9,685 nucleotides of DNA from Faecalitalea sp. UBA4312. GTDB lineage: Bacteria; Bacillota_I; Bacilli_A; Erysipelotrichales; Erysipelotrichaceae. The notes beneath the pieces are model-generated. The model had not been told where the DNA came from. It did no database searches and saw only the letters and a program-made list of their open reading frames with translations. The DNA lies in assembly GCA_002394635.1 (NCBI GenBank), contig DGUK01000101.1:1-9685 (forward strand). The letters run 5' to 3'. Numbering within the stretch: the stretch's first letter is position 1; each line of letters starts with the position of its first letter. Below, in pieces: positions 6,274-9,685 of the stretch. The translations under genes were made by a program, and so were the position numbers.

Positions 6274-7110
6274 ATGAGGTTTAAAAGGGTATGTTGCGTT
6301 ATTAGTTGTTGGACATTGTTTATAACCATGGTTGCCTGTCAAAAGGAGATCGGGACGGCTGCACCTGTACGCTTTTGTGATATGCCTGTAGCGAACCTGG
6401 ATCTGCCAGTGCTTTCCGCCAATGAAGATGCGTATCTTGAATATTTTGTGAATGAATACAATCAGGAAATCTATCGTACCAGCCCTTTGTCCAAAAGCTA
6501 TACATCGGGACGGATAGTGGTCGGGGACAGCCGATGTTGTCAGCTGGGGCTGTATCAGCAGCAGACCGGCGGGCACGCGTTTGCGGTTTTTGCGTTAACG
6601 GGCGGGCACTACGTAAACACGATGCCATATATCTGTACTGATGAATTCTATCAGTCTGTCGAAGATTGTTTTCATGCTCAGATTGAAGCCAAAGGGAAAT
6701 GTGAGATTTTTTTCTTTGCGACCGTCAACGACTATGATTTTATCAATAATGAAAATGAGGAAAATGTGGACAGTGCCATTACATGTGCTGAAAAGCTGGC
6801 ATCCATGCAGTATGAATACAACGGAAAATATTATCGTCCGACAGTGACAGTCATCGGTATTGTGGCCGGTTCAAGGGATCATCCGGTTATCGGGTATGAA
6901 TCAAGGATATTCAACCGGTATGAGGGGCGCTACAATCGGCTGCTTCGAAGAAAACTGTTAAAAAGTCCCATCCTGAAGGAAAGTGCATCTCGATGGACAA
7001 CCGTCCCGGAAATATTAAAGAATCGAATTGAATTTACAGAGGATGGTCTTCATTTTGATGAGTCTACGTTAAGAAGACTAGCTAGCTATATCAAATATAC
7101 TTCACAATAA
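6274..7110 (+). CDS. Lipoprotein with SGNH/GDSL-hydrolase domain
   Basis: A 278-residue exported protein. A basic start (MRFKR) and hydrophobic stretch end in the lipobox M-V-A-C with Cys22, so it should be lipid-anchored on the outer face of the membrane. The SGNH blocks are visible: block I IVVGDSR with Ser86, a glycine in ALTGGHY (about 110) as the oxyanion-type block II, block III VND with Asn152, and block V DGLH with Asp257 and His260. The family removes or transfers acyl groups, often acetyl, on polysaccharides and peptidoglycan. The start follows AAAGGA (6261-6266) and the promoter at 6220. The next gene, 37 bases on, encodes a membrane acyltransferase-type protein, which points to surface-polymer O-acylation. 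The blocks are degenerate enough that the call is likely rather than certain. Confidence 0.72.
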   Translation: MRFKRVCCVISCWTLFITMVACQKEIGTAAPVRFCDMPVANLDLPVLSANEDAYLEYFVNEYNQEIYRTSPLSKSYTSGRIVVGDSRCCQLGLYQQQTGGHAFAVFALTGGHYVNTMPYICTDEFYQSVEDCFHAQIEAKGKCEIFFFATVNDYDFINNENEENVDSAITCAEKLASMQYEYNGKYYRPTVTVIGIVAGSRDHPVIGYESRIFNRYEGRYNRLLRRKLLKSPILKESASRWTTVPEILKNRIEFTEDGLHFDESTLRRLASYIKYTSQ

Positions 7111-7147
7111 AGAGAAACCTCACCTGAAGGAGTCAGAAAGGATTTTT

Positions 7148-7891
7148 ATGGAAAAGAGAACAGGATTCAATGCCAATCAAATCAAAGGCATCGCGATTGC
7201 GGCTATGACACTTGACCATTTGACGTGGGCTGTATTTCCGGGAACCCAGGCCGTCTGGTACGTCTTTGCGCTGCATATCATCGGAAGGCTGACGGCACCG
7301 ATTATGTGGTTCTTTATTGCCGAGGGGTGTTATTACACGCATGATATGGCAAAGTATATAAAGCGATTATTTCTGTTTGCAATCCTTTCTCATTTTGCTT
7401 ATGACTTTGCGTTTGGAATTCCTTTTCTTCCACTATCCACCGGCGTCTTTAATCAGACCAGCGTTTTATGGTCTTTGGCCTGGGCAGTCGTTCTGATATG
7501 GATCTGCAATCAGGACCGGATCGCACAATGGATAAAGATCATCAGCATCTTCGTCATCTGTCTTTTGTCTTTTCCATCCGACTGGTCCAGTATAGCGGTC
7601 ATGTGTCCTTTTTTCCTATATGCACATCGAGATAATTTTAAATTACAGGCAAGGGATATCGTATTGTGGACGTTTATTTATGCGACTGTGTTTTTTTTGT
7701 TTCTTGACAAGCTCTATGGTCTTTTACAGATGTTTACTTTCCTGTCCATTCCTGTTTTAGCACGATACAATGGTCAAAGAGGAACATGGAGGGGGATGAA
7801 ATGGTTCTTTTATGTGTATTATCCACTGCATCTTGTGGTGATCGGGCTGATCCGGATTGTCTTGCATGGGGATATTCCGATTTTATTCTGA
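7148..7891 (+). CDS. TraX-family polytopic membrane protein
   Basis: A 247-residue membrane protein with about seven or eight hydrophobic segments. TraX-family marks are present: NQIKGIAIAAMTLDHLTW (10-27) with His24, GRLTAPIMWFFIAEGCYYT (46-64), and FYVYYPLHLVVIGLI (221-235). TraX was named for acetylation of F pilin, but most members in Bacillota lie outside conjugation loci and appear to be membrane acyltransferases related to the acyltransferase-3 group. No transfer genes are nearby, so a conjugation role is unlikely. The start is set by AGAAAGGA at 7134-7141, six bases upstream. It sits between the SGNH lipoprotein and a soluble hydrolase in one transcription unit. Confidence 0.88.
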   Translation: MEKRTGFNANQIKGIAIAAMTLDHLTWAVFPGTQAVWYVFALHIIGRLTAPIMWFFIAEGCYYTHDMAKYIKRLFLFAILSHFAYDFAFGIPFLPLSTGVFNQTSVLWSLAWAVVLIWICNQDRIAQWIKIISIFVICLLSFPSDWSSIAVMCPFFLYAHRDNFKLQARDIVLWTFIYATVFFLFLDKLYGLLQMFTFLSIPVLARYNGQRGTWRGMKWFFYVYYPLHLVVIGLIRIVLHGDIPILF

Positions 7892-7919
7892 TGGAGAAAG
7901 GATGAAAGAAGGAGTTGTG

Positions 7920-8687
7920 ATGAATACATTGCTTCATGAAATAGGAAAGAAAGGAAAGAAGACGATTGTGATGATCCACGGAACCGCGATGTCCTGGGAT
8001 ATGTTTTTAGGATCCGCTGGGAAGCTGGCCAAAGACTACCGTGTGATCTTGGTTTCTGTACCCGGACATGATCCGCGAACTTCAAAATCGTTTACCAGTA
8101 TAGAACAGATTGCCGATGATATTGAAATGGCATTGATCAAGCAGGGATATACTACATTGGATATGGTCTATGGACTATCCATGGGCGGTGGCTTAGTTAT
8201 CCGTATGTTAGCTGATGATCGGTTGGTCATACGGCATGCCATTATTGATGCCGGCATTACACCGTATGAATATCCACGGATCGTGACGCGTATGATCTTG
8301 TTAAAGGATTTTCTGATGACAGAATGGGGCAAGCACAGTAAGAAAGCCTTGTCCTTGGCATTTCCGCCCGAAGATTACACACAATTCGGATTAGACATGA
8401 TGTGGCAGACTCTTCAACATATGAGCGCGCAAACCATTTGGCGGGTCTACGATTCCACCGATAATTATTCCATGCCTGAGACATTCCCGACACTGAATAC
8501 CGTCATTGAATACTGGTATGGAGAAAAAGAAGAAAAGGAAAGAAAAACGGATATCCATTATGTAAGAAACCATATTCCGGGCATCCTTTTACGAAGATTG
8601 GATGGGATGAAACATGGACAATATGTAGTCACAAAGCCGGATTGTTTCATCCGTGATATCCATCAGCGCATGGAACGGTTGATCTAG
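7920..8687 (+). CDS. Alpha/beta-fold hydrolase
   Basis: A 255-residue soluble serine hydrolase. The oxyanion-side HG is at 20-21 (VMIHGTAMSWD), the nucleophile elbow is GLSMGG with Ser87, and the catalytic His is His232 in GMKHGQY. A cap-like helical insert covers about 115-190. In-frame starts exist at 7857 (inside TraX) and 7902; 7920 is chosen because AAGAAGGAG (7906-7914) lies five bases before it, and the protein then begins at the first strand. It is 28 bases after TraX and ends in a terminator that starts within its stop codon, so it is the last gene of the SGNH-TraX unit. The substrate is unknown; acyl hydrolysis on the inside of the cell would complement the membrane and surface enzymes. 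Confidence 0.88.
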   Translation: MNTLLHEIGKKGKKTIVMIHGTAMSWDMFLGSAGKLAKDYRVILVSVPGHDPRTSKSFTSIEQIADDIEMALIKQGYTTLDMVYGLSMGGGLVIRMLADDRLVIRHAIIDAGITPYEYPRIVTRMILLKDFLMTEWGKHSKKALSLAFPPEDYTQFGLDMMWQTLQHMSAQTIWRVYDSTDNYSMPETFPTLNTVIEYWYGEKEEKERKTDIHYVRNHIPGILLRRLDGMKHGQYVVTKPDCFIRDIHQRMERLI

Positions 8688-8711
8688 CTCTCTGGAAACA
8701 GAGAGCTTTTT
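8686..8711 (+). terminator. Rho-independent terminator overlapping the stop codon
   Basis: AGCTCTCTG (8686-8694) pairs perfectly with CAGAGAGCT (8699-8707) around a GAAA loop, followed by TTTT and then ATTTTAT. The left arm begins in the TAG stop of the hydrolase gene. It ends the 6274-8687 unit. Confidence 0.92.
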
Positions 8712-8818
8712 ATTTTATCGATCAATAATTTTGTCAAAATGTATTTGGAACATAACTTATGGATTTCTTGCCTGGTACACATAACCAGAACGAGGAAAAG
8801 ATAGGATGCAACCACAAG
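8712..8818. other. Spacer between hydrolase terminator and regulator promoter
   Basis: No gene is seen. Small inverted repeats occur: CTGGT/ACCAG at 8772-8788 and GCAAC/GTTGC at 8808-8822. The second overlaps the -35 box of the regulator promoter. A weak -35-like TTGTCA is at 8731-8736 without a good partner. Confidence 0.4.
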
Positions 8819-8846
8819 TTGCGTGTCAGATCCCTGTCTTTATATT
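8819..8846 (+). promoter_or_regulatory. Promoter of the XRE regulator, TTGCGT-16-TATATT
   Basis: TTGCGT (8819-8824) and TATATT (8841-8846) are 16 bases apart. The -10 box lies within the perfect palindrome at 8833-8860, so a repressor bound there would close the promoter. Confidence 0.5.
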
Positions 8847-8860
8847 AGTATAAAGACAGG
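8833..8860 (+). promoter_or_regulatory. Perfect 12-bp palindrome, candidate autoregulatory operator
   Basis: CCTGTCTTTATA (8833-8844) is the exact reverse complement of TATAAAGACAGG (8849-8860), with TTAG between. The right arm runs into the AGGAGG binding site (8858-8863) of the regulator. If transcription starts from the -10 box at 8841-8846, the left arm is not in the RNA, so the element should act as DNA, as an operator for a dimer. If an upstream promoter is used, the RNA hairpin would bury half the binding site. Confidence 0.7.
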
Positions 8861-8870
8861 AGGTATGTAC

Positions 8871-9629
8871 ATGAATACAAAAGATGTAATCTATCAGCTT
8901 CGAACAAAAAAAGGTTTGTCACAGGATCAATTGGCAAATCAAGTGTTTGTGACACGACAGGCAGTATCCCGTTGGGAAAAAGGGGAAACTGTACCGAATA
9001 CAGAAACCTTGAAACTATTATCAAAACTCTTTGATGTTTCTATTAATACACTTCTGGGGTCGCCACATTCGCTTGTGTGCCAGTGCTGTGGAATGCCATT
9101 GGAAGATGATTTGTTAGGCCGCAACAAAGACGGGTCTCTCAATGAAAACTATTGTCAGTGGTGTTTTGTGAATGGTACATATGTATACAATGATATGGAT
9201 GCCCTGATAGAAGTATGTATACCGCATATGGTCAATGATAATATTACCGAACAGCAGGCGCGTACTTATATGAAAGAAAGGCTGCCACAACTGGATTACT
9301 GGAAACACAAGGGGAAGCTGAATGATGGAAGCTTCGAGGTTCTGAAAAAACAGCTGATCCAGGAAATCAATGATCTTTCTATAAAAGGGATGCCGAAGTT
9401 GGAAACATTAAATGCCTTAGTCGGTGCCTATGTCAATTTGGCATATCCACTGCCATCAGGCAAATTTATTCAATTTTTGGAGGACAACACCATGTATCTG
9501 GGAAACCAGCTGCCTGCAAAAAACGACCGGTGTTTCGGAATACTGGCCAACATGGATTTTATCCTTATCAGCATGTATGATAGAGATGGAAACAACCCGG
9601 AGCTTCTTCTATATAAGAAAAGACAGTAA
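8871..9629 (+). CDS. XRE-type transcription regulator with zinc ribbon and C-terminal sensor-like domain
   Basis: A 252-residue three-part regulator. Residues 3-63 are a Cro/C1-type helix-turn-helix (QLRTKKGLSQDQLANQVFVT then RQAVSRWEKGETVPN). Residues 70-98 form the Zn_ribbon_2-type module, with C70-x2-C73 and C95-x2-C98 around MPLEDDLLGRNKDGSLNE. Residues ~150-250 are an alpha/beta domain beginning FEVLKKQLIQEIN and containing MPKLETLNALVGAYVNL and YLGNQL, seen in other Bacillota regulators; its ligand is not known to me. The start at 8871 is set by AGGAGG (8858-8863) seven bases upstream; the ATG at 8865 is too close, and the 8823 start lies upstream of the -10 box. It probably represses itself through the palindrome at 8833-8860. 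Confidence 0.9.
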   Translation: MNTKDVIYQLRTKKGLSQDQLANQVFVTRQAVSRWEKGETVPNTETLKLLSKLFDVSINTLLGSPHSLVCQCCGMPLEDDLLGRNKDGSLNENYCQWCFVNGTYVYNDMDALIEVCIPHMVNDNITEQQARTYMKERLPQLDYWKHKGKLNDGSFEVLKKQLIQEINDLSIKGMPKLETLNALVGAYVNLAYPLPSGKFIQFLEDNTMYLGNQLPAKNDRCFGILANMDFILISMYDRDGNNPELLLYKKRQ

Positions 9630-9646
9630 GAACGCAGGGAAATACG

Positions 9647-9685
9647 GTAATTGATTATAAGAAAGAATACAAAGAATTATATAAA
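9647..9685 (+). CDS. Possible start of a GyrI-like (small-molecule-binding) protein, cut by the window edge
   Basis: From 9650 the frame reads I-D-Y-K-K-E-Y-K-E-L-Y-K to the last base, which strongly resembles the N-terminus of GyrI-like domain proteins in Bacillota (recalled as DYKKEYKELY followed by Pro-Lys). There is no ATG, GTG or TTG at the expected place: GTA is at 9647 and ATT at 9650, six or more bases after an AGGGA at 9636-9640. Either ATT is used as a rare start, or a GTG start has mutated to GTA. Only 13 codons are visible, so the family call is tentative. Confidence 0.35.

Noticed and set aside
7148..7891. TraX as evidence of a conjugative element
   Set aside because: No other transfer, relaxase or integrase gene is present, and TraX-family proteins are common outside conjugation loci.
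1..9685. CRISPR array, tRNA or rRNA, insertion sequence, att sites
   Set aside because: I looked for spaced repeats, cloverleaf-type patterns, transposase motifs and terminal repeats and found none.

Overview
The window reads as a gene-dense stretch of a low-to-moderate-GC Gram-positive genome, most likely Bacillota (Erysipelotrichia or Clostridia type, a gut or oral commensal lifestyle). This rests on strong AGGAGG-type ribosome binding sites, all genes on one strand, a lipoprotein signal, and protein families typical of that phylum. I cannot name genus or species. No tRNA, rRNA, insertion sequence, CRISPR array or phage gene was seen.

Layout, all on the + strand. (1) 1-2949: a tightly packed set with a small serine esterase, a stand-alone amino-acid-type adenylation enzyme with no carrier domain, a GNAT acetyltransferase and a short two- or three-helix membrane protein. 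Spacings of 3 to about 40 bases suggest one transcript whose beginning lies upstream of the window. (2) 2950-3180: a non-coding stretch holding what looks like the broken C-terminal end of a small DUF6440-like gene. (3) 3181-4716: a cytoplasmic GH43 glycosidase with a CBM6-like C-terminal domain. (4) 4897-5529: an iron-sulfur flavoprotein with a compact cysteine motif and its own promoter and structured leader. (5) 5697-6189: a strong terminator, a promoter and a VOC (glyoxalase-fold) protein. (6) 6220-8711: a self-contained unit with a good promoter carrying a dyad in its spacer, an SGNH-hydrolase lipoprotein, a TraX-family membrane protein, an alpha/beta hydrolase and a strong terminator. 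(7) 8819-9629: an XRE regulator with a zinc ribbon and a C-terminal sensor-like domain, preceded by a perfect 12-bp palindrome over its own -10 region. After it, the window edge cuts what may be the start of a GyrI-like protein.

The two most interesting groups are the adenylation/esterase/GNAT/membrane set, which looks like a minimal acyl- or aminoacyl-handling cluster lacking a visible carrier protein, and the SGNH/TraX/hydrolase unit. The latter could be a split version of the acyltransferase-plus-SGNH architecture used elsewhere to O-acetylate cell-surface polymers. Both ideas are inference from family membership and gene order.
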